Source: Syncephalis fuscata (Eukaryota; Zoopagomycota; Zoopagomycetes; Zoopagales; Piptocephalidaceae). Taken from it: 64,000 nucleotides of DNA. Made by a program: the position numbers and the translations under genes. Numbering within the stretch: position 1 is the first letter of the stretch; every line of letters begins with the position of its first letter. This document shows, in pieces, positions 12,254 to 24,104 of this stretch. The stretch is taken from the NCBI GenBank assembly GCA_025786725.1, contig JAHLTZ010000006.1:1-64000 (forward strand), read 5' to 3'. The notes under the pieces are model-generated. The model ran no database searches, had not been told where the DNA came from, and worked only from the letters and a program-made list of their open reading frames with translations.

Positions 12254-12472
12254 CTAGACGGACATTGATGCGCGTAATGTATGATCAGCCTTCAATGCAA
12301 CTTGACTGTTCACAAAATCCGTATCGTTGTGAACATACGTGAGGTTGCTGAGGCCAATGTGCAGCCACCCTTGGATTTCTTCTCAAGTTTCTTATTCCAC
12401 TACAACTTTACTATATAGCCTACTTCGTTTTTCTGTTATTGCTGTTACTATTGCTGCTGCTACTTCTGTCAT
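12254..12472 (-). pseudogene. Possible small broken gene upstream of the F-box gene
   Basis: From ATG 12472 one frame reads MTEVAAAIVTAITEKRSRLY and on to ..VVVE, then meets TAA and TGA four codons apart, then continues open with EEIQGWLHIGLSNL and ..FVNSQVALKADHTL to a stop at 12254. Both halves look coding and share a frame. No plausible intron of the size used here removes the stops. Unidentified. It could be a decayed small gene or chance in a GC-richer promoter region. Confidence 0.25.
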
Positions 12473-12609
12473 TACTGTATAGTCAATACTAGACTTGTTT
12501 TTTACTTGCACTTTGTTTTTCTATTTCTATCGATAGACTAAGTTAGCGTTTTTTCACCTCAAATATATCGACAACTAGGTCGATTTGGCTGTTTATACTG
12601 CGGATAGTT

Positions 12610-14632
12610 ATGACTGGCCGACAGTCCCAAGCAGGTCAAAGAGCAACACGAACCGGTCACTTTTTACGCCGTCTATCAGCATTTGGTAATTCATCAAATC
12701 CACGTTCCACTCAAAGTATATCTCCTGATGGTGCAGCAGCGGACACCTCCAATTCACTCCCGATGCAGTCGCCGATCGAGGGGGAGAGCCAACAATTAAT
12801 GGCGCTACATCAACTGGTGACTGGATCGCGATCAGCTGCACTTATATGTAATTCTGTTCAACAGAATAACGATAAAGGCAACATTCGAAATTATCAAATG
12901 GACAGCATAACAGTCGTTAATTCTAATGAAAGTAGACGGAAGAGATATAAGCAGCGCTCGTGGGTTGGCACGCAAGAGTCAGTGCCGACCAATGCTACAC
13001 TATTTACACCGCGCCAATTGCTTAGCTTTGGTCTTGGCTGTACACGAAGATCGACAGACGATAACTCCCGTGACATTGGTGTTAGTGATGTAAAACATCA
13101 ACAACCATATACCTCTAAATTAAAAAAGTACACTCGTGCTCATTCGGCCGATAGCATAAAAACGACGCCCAAAGCAACACTTGACTCATTAATTCCATCA
13201 TTAGTGCCATTACCTAGCAGAGGATCAAATGCTGATTCAATTGTTGAGACACCACTTGGTCGACCACAGAAACTACCACTAGAAATCATAGTAGCCATTT
13301 TATCGTGTCTTTATCGTCCCAAGGATATTCGGACCGCCCAGTTGGCCTGCCGTCTATGGCATAGTGCAGCCAAAACAGCCATGTCTAATTTACGCCGACA
13401 CCGCCCCTATGCTGGCATGTCCATTCTAGAGGCACTTAGGTAGTTTATAAACTTTTTATTACAATCAAACACTAATTATATACCATTTAGATGCTGCATT
13501 AATGATATGCCGCGTCCCTCTGCACATGATACAACTTTTCGTCGTATGGTATCTCAACTAGGACGTGATTATGTTCTGTGTAATCCAGACGTAACTGCTG
13601 GTAATTATTTATTAATAGCTTTTACATTACTAATGTTAATTGTTAATGGTAAAACATAGCATTCTATCCCATTGATCCACTTGATTTTATTCGTCCGCTC
13701 ATTTGGACTTTTTTATTTATCGACCGAGAACATCACGGCTTAGTGACCGATAACCATCAAGGTAATCGTGATAATAACGGGCACGGTGAACCTACAATAC
13801 ACCATGTCGCTCCTCCTGCCCAAACAGTACCACCAAATAATCATGTAAGATAATTTGTTTTAAATCATCTATCGTATGCTTATTCAATGTATTAGTCAAT
13901 CTGGCTTCCTAGTTTTCTTGGACGTCCTATGAATGGAGGTAACAATACGGTAGGAGGGCATGCACTCGACTGTCGGTATTTTGTACAACTTGTGCGCAAA
14001 GAATATCCACGTGGACGTGGGCTAGATAAACAGGCCCTTAAAGTAGATAATACGAATGATTATTATCAATATTTATTAATTTGATCTAATTAGGCAACGT
14101 ATGAAGATATCCAACAAAGACCATTGTTTGCCATCACACCTATTGTACCAAATATTGAACAACCTATTCAGCACGTATCTACAACAGTTAACAACGATAA
14201 CCACTCAACTCACGAACAGGAGAACGAACCAACATTTGGTGCATCAATGGCACTATGTCGATTACCACTTCGATTACGGCAATTGATCCGTCGTATACGT
14301 TATCGTCGTCGCCGTGATAGTCTTTATCAACAGCATGCTGAACGTTCTAGGCCACATGTTGCTCAATTGGTGACTACAAGTGTCAATTCCTCTGTATTAC
14401 CATTATCTGCTGCATTATCCTATCCAGTCACCAATCCCACTGTTGTTGAATCTTCCATTGATCCAAATATCCTAACTATACAATCATCTTCAAACGCTGT
14501 TTCTGCTTCAAATTCTTTATTACCAACATCAATACCGGATAACAATGCAAGATCACCGCCTTTCAATGAGACTATTTTTATATTTTCCCAATTACCATTT
14601 TATTCTTATTCTAGCACTGATACGACTTATTG

Positions 14633-14668
<36 letters not shown>

Positions 14669-14693
14669 CGCCATTTCAAATATTGAAGTTTAA
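12610..14693 (+). CDS. F-box protein
   Basis: Five exons (12610-13439, 13491-13600, 13660-13844, 13896-14042, 14094-14693) splice cleanly with GT/TAG signals into 623 codons. Residues about 219-255 are an F-box: KLPLEIIVAILSCLY, then DIRTAQLACRLWHSAA. F-box proteins dock substrates to the SCF ubiquitin ligase through Skp1. The first 215 residues are polar and probably disordered. No leucine-rich or WD repeats follow. An arginine-rich patch (LRQLIRRIRYRRRRD) lies in the last exon, which ends in a poly-Thr run encoded by an ACT microsatellite. The target is unknown. It converges on the FMT gene with 53 bp between stops. Confidence 0.75.
14634..14670 (+). repeat. (ACT)n microsatellite inside the F-box gene
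   Basis: About a dozen ACT triplets encoding a threonine run near the C-terminus of the F-box protein. Likely length-variable. Confidence 0.85.
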
Positions 14694-14746
14694 TAACATT
14701 ATTTTAATAACATAAATTAGTTATGATTATTTATTATTGAAATCAA

Positions 14747-16337
14747 TTATGCCATTTTATTAAAAGTTACTTCCCCACTTCGTAGATTATAGCCATTAAT
14801 CCATTCACGAATAGAAATCATTCGCTTATTCGCCACTTGCACATGCGTACAGCATAGCCAACCTTCTGCACATTTGACATAGATTATATCAGGTGCAGTA
14901 GTGAATACAACTGTTCCAGGCAAGTCTAGATGATGATCAATCGGTGATGCTGTTGTTGCAGATATCTCTCCTCGAAGCTGAATTGATTTATTACGAAACT
15001 GTGTTACTAATGGCGTCTACTTACAATTGGTTAATAATAAAACAAATATGATTGTACTGAAATAATACCTTTTCACCAATTGCTCGATGAAGACGTGTCA
15101 AATAAATAGCCGTTTGGTTTGTCCAATCAACAATTGCCGCTTGCCGATCTAGTTTGGGTGCTTTGGTTACTTGAGATACATCTTGTATCATAGAATGATC
15201 CTAGTGTTTATTACTAAATTAAATTTTAATTAAATATATAAACTACCTTTAGTGTAGGTAGATCTTTTAATGATTCTAGCAGTAAATTCGCGCCCTTTTC
15301 CGCCAATAATTCTTCCAATTGTCGATAGTTTGCATTTAATGGCATCGGCTATCATTTATTAATAAATCTGTCTATTTTAATAATATTACTTACCACACGC
15401 TCACTAAGAAGAATACGGCCTGCATCAAACTTGTGTGGATCTAATTCTTGTACCGTAACACCTGTCTCATCAATGCCATCTAAAATGGCATGTTGAATCG
15501 GTGCTGCTCCTCGATATCTATACTATTCTCGTTTAATATCTATTGAGTTACTATATATATATCTCTTACCGAGGTAATAATGAAGGATGAACATTTAGAC
15601 CACCCCAATGAAATGTTTTCAAAAGTGATGCAGGCAAAAAGTAGCCAAAAGATACAACAATAGCCAAGTCAAATGGACAGCCATCCTTTGCTAAAGGCAC
15701 CTAATAACATCCATTATTATTATTATTATTAGTGTCAATGACCTTCAAATAACCTAATATTATCATTATTATTGTTGTTGTTTACTAACCTTCCAATCGC
15801 GTAATGTCACTGGAGGTGGATAATGCACGGGTAATTGACACGCATCAACATAAGCCTTGACGGGTACTGTGCCATTTATTTATTAACATAAACCTACACT
15901 TATTTTATATATTGTATTATTTACCTGAATACGCATGCATCCCGCGACCTACTCGTCTTTCTGGCAGAGTAACTACCTCCAAGGTATTGACTCGATAGTC
16001 ATCAATAGCAACTATCTATCTTATTTAGATACATTGTTCTACAATAGCCATTTACATACCATAAGATTTATGCAATGCCATTAATGAAGGTAAACTAAAA
16101 TGGTCTGTTCCAAAGAACAATATACGATATCCATTGGAAGGTGGTATACGCGCAGGTCTAGTAGGCCATTATTAAATAACCGCGATTACTATGTATATAT
16201 TCTACTTACCTTGTTGATAATAAACGAGTCGTAATGCTACACGGTGTCAGCTTTGAATAGAGAAACTTGTATGTAGAGGCAAGTCCATAAGTGGCCGTGT
16301 CTCTTCTACTTGCGCATATCAGTGTATACGTGTTCAT
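14747..16337 (-). CDS. FMT1: Methionyl-tRNA formyltransferase, mitochondrial
   Basis: Formylates Met-tRNA for initiation of mitochondrial translation. The gene has about nine short exons. It begins MNTYTLICASRRDTATYG, a basic, acid-free leader typical of mitochondrial import, then GYRILFFGTDHFSLPSL, the Rossmann start of the family. The hydrolase/transferase core includes VSFGYFLPASLL, LNVHPSLLPRYRGAAPIQ and DETGVTVQ, covering the catalytic His and the SLLPRYRG loop. The C-terminal domain ends with WINGYNLRSGEVTFN. ATG 16337 is chosen because it gives the leader and splices in frame (GTAAGT donor, TAG acceptor). Divergent from the reductase gene with 253 bp between starts. Confidence 0.9.
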
Positions 16338-16590
16338 TTCAGTGTGGTAATACTCAAAAAATAAAATAAATACAAATCTATATTCGGTGGACTGAATTTA
16401 TTCGGAAAATTGATCCACACTGGCCATTCCTCGATAGCCAGCTTTTCTTTTTCTCTACATAATTGGATACATTCTATACGTGCTTGCTGTTTTCTATCCG
16501 CGGCATAGTTCTATATATGTATACGCTTGGTAGCTATATTCTATATTGATTCAAGTAGGTGGGAGAAGCAACAGCCTTGAGGCTTGTTTA

Positions 16591-17634
16591 CTAATGGGTT
16601 TGGCGTTTTTTTTGTTGGCTAGATTATTTATCCATGTCATGTCGAGTACCATAGACTGGACGGTGACATTAATAGCGGTCTTAGGCGGTGCTTTATGCGG
16701 CTATATGGAAGCCACAGGTCAAGTAAGTATGGGTGTGTATAGACCAGGGCAGCCATAGTATTTATCATGTTGTTTATTATCGCGTTGGCTAGTACAATCT
16801 TCCCTATAGTAAATTTCAAGAGCGAGCTTTTGGCACTTGGATGGCCAGTCGCGGTCAATGTCATCCGAAGCGTGCCTTTATTATTACCTATCTATTTGGA
16901 TTCATACTTTGTATATCTGCCTTTTGGAAGTACGGTAAATGGCACTCTCCTTATCATGTTGTAGCCGGTGGTTTTCTTATCGGACATCAGATTAAACGAT
17001 TAGGAGAGGTATGCTTTGTGCATCGGTAAGCAGCGGAAAGGCTAATCACACGATAATATAGCAACTAATACTCTAGTAATGCTAATAGATATTCGGGACA
17101 ATTAAGTAATATTATGGCAGCAATATTGATGCTGGCCAATGCTGCAGCAAGTGTTGTTTGTGCCTATGCAGTGCTTTATCGTCCACCAACAGTAGCCGAA
17201 GACAGATTCCGTGCTGTTTCTTGGCCCATTCCATTAGTGTTATTGGCATGGGGCGGTAATCTTTATCATCATAGAATTCTAGCCACATTACGGCCTACCG
17301 TTCCTATTCGACGCTATAATGCCGCCGAAGCATACCGAATACCAGGACGTGGCTGGTTTCTACGATCTGCTTGTCCGCACTACTATTTCGAAATACTAGC
17401 CTGGTTTGCATTTGCACTAATTGTACATCGAGCAATCGTGTACGGTGTAGCAATAGGCATAATGCTCTTTCTAGCTGGTCGAAGCTGGCGGACACGGTAG
17501 GGTATATTGTAATTGATCATACGTATCTACATACTAACAACATAATTATTACATATTAATCTAGTAATTGGTACTATGAAAATATTGATGGATTCACTCA
17601 AGGTGTTAGCTGCATTGTCCCATTTGGTTATTAA
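16591..17634 (+). CDS. Steroid 5-alpha-reductase family enzyme, polyprenol reductase-like
   Basis: Exons 16591-16722, 16793-17025, 17089-17496 and 17565-17634 give about 280 residues with five or six hydrophobic segments. Family hallmarks are the H-x-x-x-R-x-x-E-x-x-F-V-H-R stretch (HQIKRLGEVCFVHR), the YRIPGRGWF turn, SACPHYYFEIL, and a C-terminal NWYYENIDGF block in the small last exon. Members reduce a C=C bond next to a carbonyl or, in SRD5A3, help make dolichol for ER glycosylation. The spacing is closest to the SRD5A3/polyprenol type, but substrate is an inference. No upstream ATG is in frame, so ATG 16591 is used. The N-terminus could be longer through an unseen exon. Confidence 0.75.
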
Positions 17635-17808
17635 TATACAAGTAGATCATTTGTTTTCATTTTACGTATTTAGTTTCAAACGTTGCAAATACACTATTCT
17701 CTTAACATATAGATTAATTTGTCTTATAGAGCAAATACAATATCGTGTTCATAAAATAAACAATGATTAATGCTAATTGTTTAACCGATCAGTCAGTTAG
17801 TTGACAAA

Positions 17809-18853
17809 TTAGGCCGGTGAACGAGGTCCATTTGGCGTGTTAGAAGTAATGCTTGTCGAGGAACGACGGAGATAATAGGCACCTGCTGGTTGTAGTCGTC
17901 CCTTTTGCTCACAAACAAATAGCCATTCTGGTTTAACTACTGGAATATTCCAGCGAATGGCCGAGTCAAATGAAGCACCGCCAACATAACGTGCCAATAA
18001 ATGTGTTGTATCGGCCGATACTTCATCTGACCATTGGGCGTTAATACGTTCTACACACTCTTTAATTGCATCGATAGCATCCTGTTGTTCTTGTTGTGCA
18101 TGAGGAGCCAATGGTCCATCGCCACTACTGGCTGGCTTTTGGAATCGTCCAAATGATACATGAATACCCGTCAGATTCTCTAAAGTATGTGTTTTTGCTT
18201 CGACCGTATTTGAGGTAAAAGTACCGGCACTAGTACGCATTCTTAAATAAAACTTGTATTCTCGATCAACTTCCAGTCCTGTCACCTTGGCCCAACGAGA
18301 CTCTAAAGCAGGGAAGTTAAGATGGCAGCGTTCGCCATCTCGGTAGACTTCAAGTGCGCGTAGATCCGCAGCATGCAGTACCAACGGTGTCCACGATAGA
18401 GTGATTGAAGTTTGTGTACTAGATCGCACCTGTAGATGCGGTGGTTCAGGTGGAGCTGTACCAAATTCGCGTAATACTTGTTCTTGTAGTTCAAAGAATT
18501 CACGCTTATCTTCCGTCTCGGCTGACCGGTCGCGTCGTACCGAGATGTTAACGACAGCACCGGCTCCTACACCGATAGGTAGCAATAAAGACGGAAATTC
18601 GATGAGTTGGTTTTCTTCCGTTAGAAGAATAGCCTACAAACAACAAAGCAATCGAATGTAGTAGTGTTAGTATAAGCTTTTAAAGGCTAAACGCAAGCTT
18701 ACTTACCATGCCGGCGTCTACCTTGCCCACAGTGAAGCGAGCACTGGTGACGGGATGCTGTGAAGTAGGACTCAAAAGAGTCAAGTTGCCATTGGCAGTC
18801 TTTGATTTCATATCGTCAGATGACGTTACAGCCGTATCTTGTGCCTCCGCCAT
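17809..18853 (-). CDS. CHS5: Chs5-like exomer scaffold (FN3 + BRCT)
   Basis: Two exons (18853-18707 and 18633-17809; 73-nt intron) encode 323 residues. The N-terminal strand reads FTVGKVDAGMAILLTEENQL, typical of Chs5. A fibronectin type III domain follows (PPEPPHLQVRSSTQTSITLSW through THTLENLTG) and then a BRCT domain (GIHVSFG, DTTHLLARYVGG, WNIPVVKPEWLF). Chs5 is the scaffold of exomer, the Golgi coat adaptor that exports chitin synthase and other cargo. The protein ends soon after BRCT, so it lacks the long Lys-rich tail of the yeast protein. Divergent from the KxDL gene. Confidence 0.88.
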
Positions 18854-19076
18854 AGTCAATATCTACGGGTGCCAGAATAAACAAAAAAAAGAAAGAATAC
18901 AGCAGTATACTGGATAGTTAAAACCAAGTAAAAGGCAAGATGCAGAAGTAAACGACGGAATCTATGTTAGTTGCGACTGGCGACGTATTAATTAACCAAA
19001 GACTATTGGGCCAATCAAACAGCGACAGTTCTCTTGTGCTTCTTTATTCTCTTTCAAACTGTCTGTAAAGTGACTT

Positions 19077-19077
<1 letters not shown>

Positions 19078-19111
<34 letters not shown>

Positions 19112-19132
19112 TTATTATTATTATTATTATTA
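19078..19132 (+). repeat. (ACT)n(ATT)n microsatellite in a 5' leader
   Basis: About eleven ACT triplets run directly into about seven ATT triplets, 30 bp upstream of the KxDL start codon. Probably within its 5' untranslated region. Confidence 0.85.
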
Positions 19133-19162
19133 GTTCTACTGTATTAACTACTATCGATTTGT

Positions 19163-19979
19163 ATGGCTGAAATATCGCCACCCGTATCTGTGGCTGGTAT
19201 TAGTCGTTTATTTGGTGAAACGAATAATGTTGTAGCAAAAACTACGACAACTGAAGAGGAACAAGAAGAGAAGGAAGATGCAGTGACCGCGACTAGTCCA
19301 GAGCCAGTGCCCAGAGCTCAAGCGATGAGTAAACAGCTAACGAGCGATACTGTACTTACGGTTGGCTCTCAAGAAGCACCTAGCGTTGTATTAACAGCCG
19401 ACCATAGCGATAGTATTGGCCCAAGTCATACTATGAATTCTCGACAGTCTACTTACTCATCCCGTCCTACTTCATCGACTTATGATAACGTTGAAGGAAC
19501 AACTATGGGTCAAGTACTTACAGCACAGCTAGTCGGTTCAGTTAATGAACAGTTACTCGCCGAAATGATATCGTTACAAGAGAGAACGTAAGTGCCAATC
19601 ATTCTGATACTTTATAAATTGATTATTTATTAAAATGGCTAGTCTTATAACAGCCACTCATACACATGATACATTGGCAGCCTTCAATGAATTTGCTGAA
19701 GCACGATATGCTGAACTTCAGCGTCGGCTTGAGCATCATATTACATTTGTGCTTGGTCTACGTAAAGATCTAGACGGTGTATTCCGTCGATTACGGTAAG
19801 TGAACGACAACAATATTTATAATATAATATATATTTATAATATCTATATATATAGTACATTAAAAGACCAGTGCCGTGATCGATATCCTAATGCTAATCA
19901 ACAAGTACGAGAACTTTATCCACCGGCAACTTATTTAGCCGAAGGTGATGATGACTGGGATGGAGATCCCGAGGATTAA
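19163..19979 (+). CDS. KxDL-motif protein (BLOC-1/BORC-related)
   Basis: Three exons (19163-19587, 19643-19795, 19856-19979) encode 233 residues. The first 110 residues are acidic and Ser/Thr-rich. The C-terminal half is helical and carries the KxDL signature: GLRKDLDGVFRRLR, then TLKDQCRDRYP. KXD1-type proteins are subunits of BLOC-1-like complexes on endosomes and lysosomes (vacuole). The TAG acceptor at 19642 is chosen over the CAG at 19653 because only it keeps the frame. The protein ends in an acidic tail. Confidence 0.85.
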
Positions 19980-20584
19980 AAGTTGGAGCTACTTCCCTTT
20001 GAGTCCCCATCCTTAAACTAAAGGATAAAAAGATCCATAACTCAAATATTAAACCGTCAATCAGTTTTTACTACTGAGAAGTGGTTTGCTGTAGTGCCAC
20101 ATCAACTTTGATTGAATTAGCCAGAGTCTTAATTAATCTGCACAGTTTTCAATATTTGATATTGGTGTTAATAAATGTTAAATAGTATTCCATGTTACTT
20201 ACAATAAAATATTACATTTAATTATGATGTTGCTGCAACTGTGTTAGTTTGATTTCTTATAATAATAAACGATAAGAAATCAGAAGGTTTTGATTCACCA
20301 CTGGCCATTGTACTGAATATACTGTGCACGTTTTTTGTTGACATTAATATCTCGTTATTTATCCATTCGTTTAAACTATTAATCTATTGCTCCATTTCCT
20401 AGAATATGATTACATTTCACTATTTTAATAATGCCACTTTCTATGACTACACTTGTTTTTAAGAAACATTAACTTTGATTGTATTTTCTATTACACCCAG
20501 TAATTTATTGGCAGTACGCTCTATAACAGCGACTTTTAGTATTAAATAACTTTAATGTTTCTACTGTATCTTGACTCCCTTATT
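19980..20584. other. 3' flank and spacer without genes
   Basis: AT-rich downstream sequence of the KxDL gene. Open frames are short and of low complexity. I see nothing else to report before the inverted repeat arm begins. Confidence 0.5.
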
Positions 20585-21286
20585 TTTTATTGACTCATTT
20601 CACTACCTTTTTCTTATTACTATCTTATTGTCTTGTTTAGTAATATATTATACAGTAATACCAAATGAACAATATAAACAGCATGCGTACTTGAACATTG
20701 ATAAAAAACATTGTTTAGTCCCTGTTTTTATTTTTCTTATTTTACATCAACACCTGTTCAAGTAACCTTAACGGTATGCCGTATTATCTGGTTACAACTG
20801 TCGCCACAATAACTTTTAATAAAGAGACTCAGCCTATCATTATTGCATATGATGGAGGCCATTTGCTTCATCAATCGACAGCAAAGCATCTGCGCCTATC
20901 AAATTGATACCAAGAATGCTTAAGACAATGGTGAACATTAGAAATGCCAGTCGTCCTACCTTTTTGTCACCATAGACGAGTATTTACATTACAGATATGC
21001 CTAAAATGCAACAGTAGAAGATTAGAAAATAGAAAAGACCATTCAGATGCAAGGAAACCACACTGTACGTAGTAACAACAATAACACCTGCGGAACTATA
21101 TAGAATCGCGATCAATGGCTTTTATTAATATTTGATTAATCTCTCTACACATGGCCAACAACAACAGCAATAGCCAGGCTCGTGAAGTTCAAAGTAGTTA
21201 AATGCAAACATCACAGCTATGTTTGCTGTACATAACAGCATGACTTGAATTGGAATGGATTGTGCTTTGGGGACAGATGTGGGAGT
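20585..21286 (-). repeat. Left arm of a ~702-bp inverted repeat
   Basis: Reverse complement of 24105-24807 with only a few differences. The match ends abruptly at both sides (inner edge at GGGAGT, outer edge at TTTTATTGACTC). The arm holds the minus-strand copy of the dead membrane-protein gene described for the right arm. Confidence 0.9.
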
Positions 21287-21825
21287 CAAAGTCCAATTAA
21301 TTGCAATTACACCAGCCTATAATACTTGAACCATCTTCTATTTGCTATTGGATTATTCAAATAAATTTGGCATAGTATTGCATCAACAAACTCCTTCTCA
21401 ATAGTAAAAACTGATTGATGGTTTATCCGAGTTACGGATTTTTTGTTTAAAGTTTGAGGCTAGGGGCTCGAAAAAAGTAGCTCCACTTTGTTAATAAAGC
21501 TTACTAATCAATTCATCTGTCAAGATGCAACCACACACACACACACATACACACGTTTAAATGATATGAAAAGATTATTAATGGTTAAATGCACACAAAG
21601 ACAAGAATAGTCACTAAGATTCGTCGTAACAAAAACAACGCAATAGCGGCAATGGCCGGTGCGAGCAAGAATAGAAAGAAGGATAAGAAATGATAAACTA
21701 GTTTCTTTCAAACAGTGAATTAAACTAGGCACTATCGTTCTTTTTGTTGTTATTAACAACAATAGGAACTATTAAGAAATAAATATGTTTGTTAATAGTG
21801 TTATTGATATATACAGATAATGACG

Positions 21826-22209
21826 CTACTTACTAACAATAACCAGGATAATCACCACAACAATGGCGGCAATAATAAGTTTTAACTTCATATCCTTCCA
21901 CCACATGCGACGACGAACACGGTTGGCTCCACTACGGAACTGATTAGCACCACGTTCAAGTTCCTCTATGGTTAGTTATATAATGTAGTTAGTTCATCTG
22001 ACACTATTCTGTAGGATAGCTGCTGTTATCCTGTTGCTGCAGTGCCCTTGCTTACCCGTCTTATTATGAATATCCTCTGCACGTTCACCACGCTCCATCA
22101 CCTTATCGATGTTTTCCTGCATAATGCCTACGACTTCGTTGACCTGTCGCTGTACATGCTTCGCTTTGGAGTCATTTTGGTTCGAGTATGGATCGTATGG
22201 ACTAGACAT
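21826..22209 (-). CDS. Synaptobrevin/VAMP-type R-SNARE (Snc-like)
   Basis: Exon 1 (22209-22056) and exon 2 (21965-21826) join in frame. The protein starts MSSPYDPYSNQNDSKAKHVQ. The R-SNARE helix reads QVNEVVGIMQENIDKVMERG, with the zero-layer Arg in VMER. It continues ELERGANQFRSGANRVRRR, then the WWKDMK juxtamembrane motif and a C-terminal membrane anchor (LIIAAIVVVIILVIV). Such proteins drive fusion of secretory and endocytic vesicles with the plasma membrane. I place the stop right after the anchor (VSK). A GTAAGT overlaps this point, so a further short exon cannot be excluded. The gene sits between the two inverted-repeat arms. Confidence 0.88.
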
Positions 22210-23072
22210 GATGGCGCTTTACGTAGTGATGTCAAGGAGTAGAGAAAAGTAAGAGAGAGAGAGAAAAGTTAGTCAAAACGTCGTCTGTGTTGAATATTGC
22301 ACCCAAGAAACAAAAAAGGAGACGTCTATTTTAAGACCACGCTATCTTCGTACTTACTGTCAAATATAGTGATTGAACTAGTCAGTAAAAGAGATAATAA
22401 AGGATTTTTAGAGATGAGGCTATTACAATGGATATTGAGTAGGTGTCTGTGTATAGGACAGGTGAATAACACGCGTTTCAGGTGTCTGGTTCAAGTAGAA
22501 GTGGTGGTGGAAGAAGCCAGTACAAGAGGAAAGAGACTAGAGATTACAGATGGGAAGCTGAGTAAGAAAGAATAAAAACAGTGGATAAAGTGTGTGTGTG
22601 ATAAGATGTTTACCAGTATTTATTATTCTATTTCAAGTACGAAATAAGGAAGGGAATACCAACTGTGAGTGTGTGAACGTATATATTATCGTATAATACG
22701 TGTGTATCAATGAATATTATTGATTTCATGATGAACCAATTGATGAAGAAAGTTTATCTGAGAATGAGACTGAGTCGAAATGGTTTGGAAAATGGATTCG
22801 ATACAATTACATTGATCATAGATTGATTGTATTGATATGGCTATTCGGATAGTTATGGTTTTGATTGACATTTACTTTAACACCCCTTGCCCAAAGCAGC
22901 AAATTTTTTTACGCAATCGATTGTAACGATTTAAATAGTTGAATTGTGTTTAAATCATCACTCATAATAAATATTAATAAATGTAACAACATTATCATTT
23001 CCATAGAATACAATTAAATGTAATAGGACATTATATTAGTAATAATTTTAAATATTTTAATAAAACTTACGT
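22210..23072. other. Spacer between VAMP and the Fanzor fragment
   Basis: The first ~400 bp is purine-rich on the plus strand, i.e. pyrimidine-rich in the direction of VAMP transcription, as expected for a promoter and 5' leader. The rest is AT-rich without a convincing gene. Confidence 0.4.
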
Positions 23073-23757
23073 TTAATATCTGAAAAGTCTCATTAAGACA
23101 AACCGCGTTCTCTGCGGTAATTGTACTGCCCTGAGATGGTCTGGCAAACTCAGCTGGTCTGCCATTTCCATCCTGAATTGATTCGATAATATAAAAATAT
23201 TTTTGCTTGCCATGACATCCCGATTCCACACCACCTGGCAGTTTTGGCAGACTAAGGTGGTGTGGTGGGTAGGATTATTTACAGCAATCTTTTCTATTAG
23301 ACTTTTTTCCTTACAGACATGACAAATCTATTAAATTGTTAAATTGTTAAATAAAATAATGATTATATTAAATACTTACCTGAGAAGAAAGATACTCATC
23401 AATTTTAATGGCAACAAGATCTCCACGACGCTCTCGTCGTTTCAACATTTGCCAGCACCTGTTGACAACAGCAGATCGATGGCCCTTGTATACATTGTTC
23501 TGCTTGCCAAACATTGCATCGCCGAATACAATAAGTGGCATTTTGTCAGCTGTTTGTAATCTTGCTGGACACCATCCTTCTTTCACCCTTGGTGGATCAC
23601 TATTTAATTATATATAAATAATTATTCATACTGTACAGCTTTTAAAAAGTGTGTCATAAAATATAATTATTATGGCTATACAGTTCTTTGTATTATAAAA
23701 ATGCAGAATTCACCTACTAAATGTTCCAAGTGTTGATATGGCATTACATAGAAAACA
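23073..23757 (-). pseudogene. Fanzor (eukaryotic TnpB-like) nuclease, C-terminal fragment
   Basis: Three exons in frame: 23757-23714, 23599-23380 and 23327-23073. The translation contains LGTFSSDPP, MPLIVFGDAMFG, YKGHRSAVVNRCWQML, and the RuvC-II-like VAIKIDEYLSSQ. A zinc-ribbon follows with CHVC and CQNC pairs, then the RuvC-III motif VWNRDVMASKNI. This order (..DEYxSxxCxxC..CxxC..W-x-R-D-x-x-A-x-x-N-I) is the hallmark of TnpB/Fanzor RNA-guided nucleases. The frame ends with LMRLFRY. Upstream of 23757 the sequence is AT-rich with no RuvC-I Asp domain or N-terminal half, so the copy looks truncated and probably inactive. It lies about 350 bp inside the right arm of the inverted repeat. No guide-RNA end was identified. 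Confidence 0.65.
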
Positions 23758-24104
23758 CTACATAAGAAGACATCTAATATTATCAATAAAACATTTAAGC
23801 TTTTTTCAATACCTGACTACCCTGACCAATTCTTAAATTAATGTAATTACTATTTTTATTGCATAAACGTAGTAAATTACAACAAAAGTAACTTTTATTT
23901 ATATTTTTTTATTAGCTAACATTAATTTTGTTAAAAATGCCAAATAAATTGCTTATTTTACGAGATTAACTATAAAGACTTGAATAATTGACTTGTCAAT
24001 TAATTTGCTTTATATTTAAATTACTATTTGTCATTTGAGCTCATTCTATTACACTTTCCCTTTTCACTTAATATTTAAATTTGAATTTGGTTTTATTGTA
24101 CTTT

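Noticed and set aside
20571-20765. Hydrophobic frame in the inverted-repeat arm (also 24579-24839)
   Set aside because: Antisense to the outer, non-conserved part of the arm; composition-driven hydrophobicity.
21520-21762. 80-codon minus-strand frame below VAMP
   Set aside because: Starts at a CA-repeat, low complexity, no splice link that keeps the VAMP frame; probably 3' flank.
22297-22575. 92-codon plus-strand frame upstream of VAMP
   Set aside because: No ATG at the start, purine-rich antisense of a pyrimidine-rich leader; no domain.
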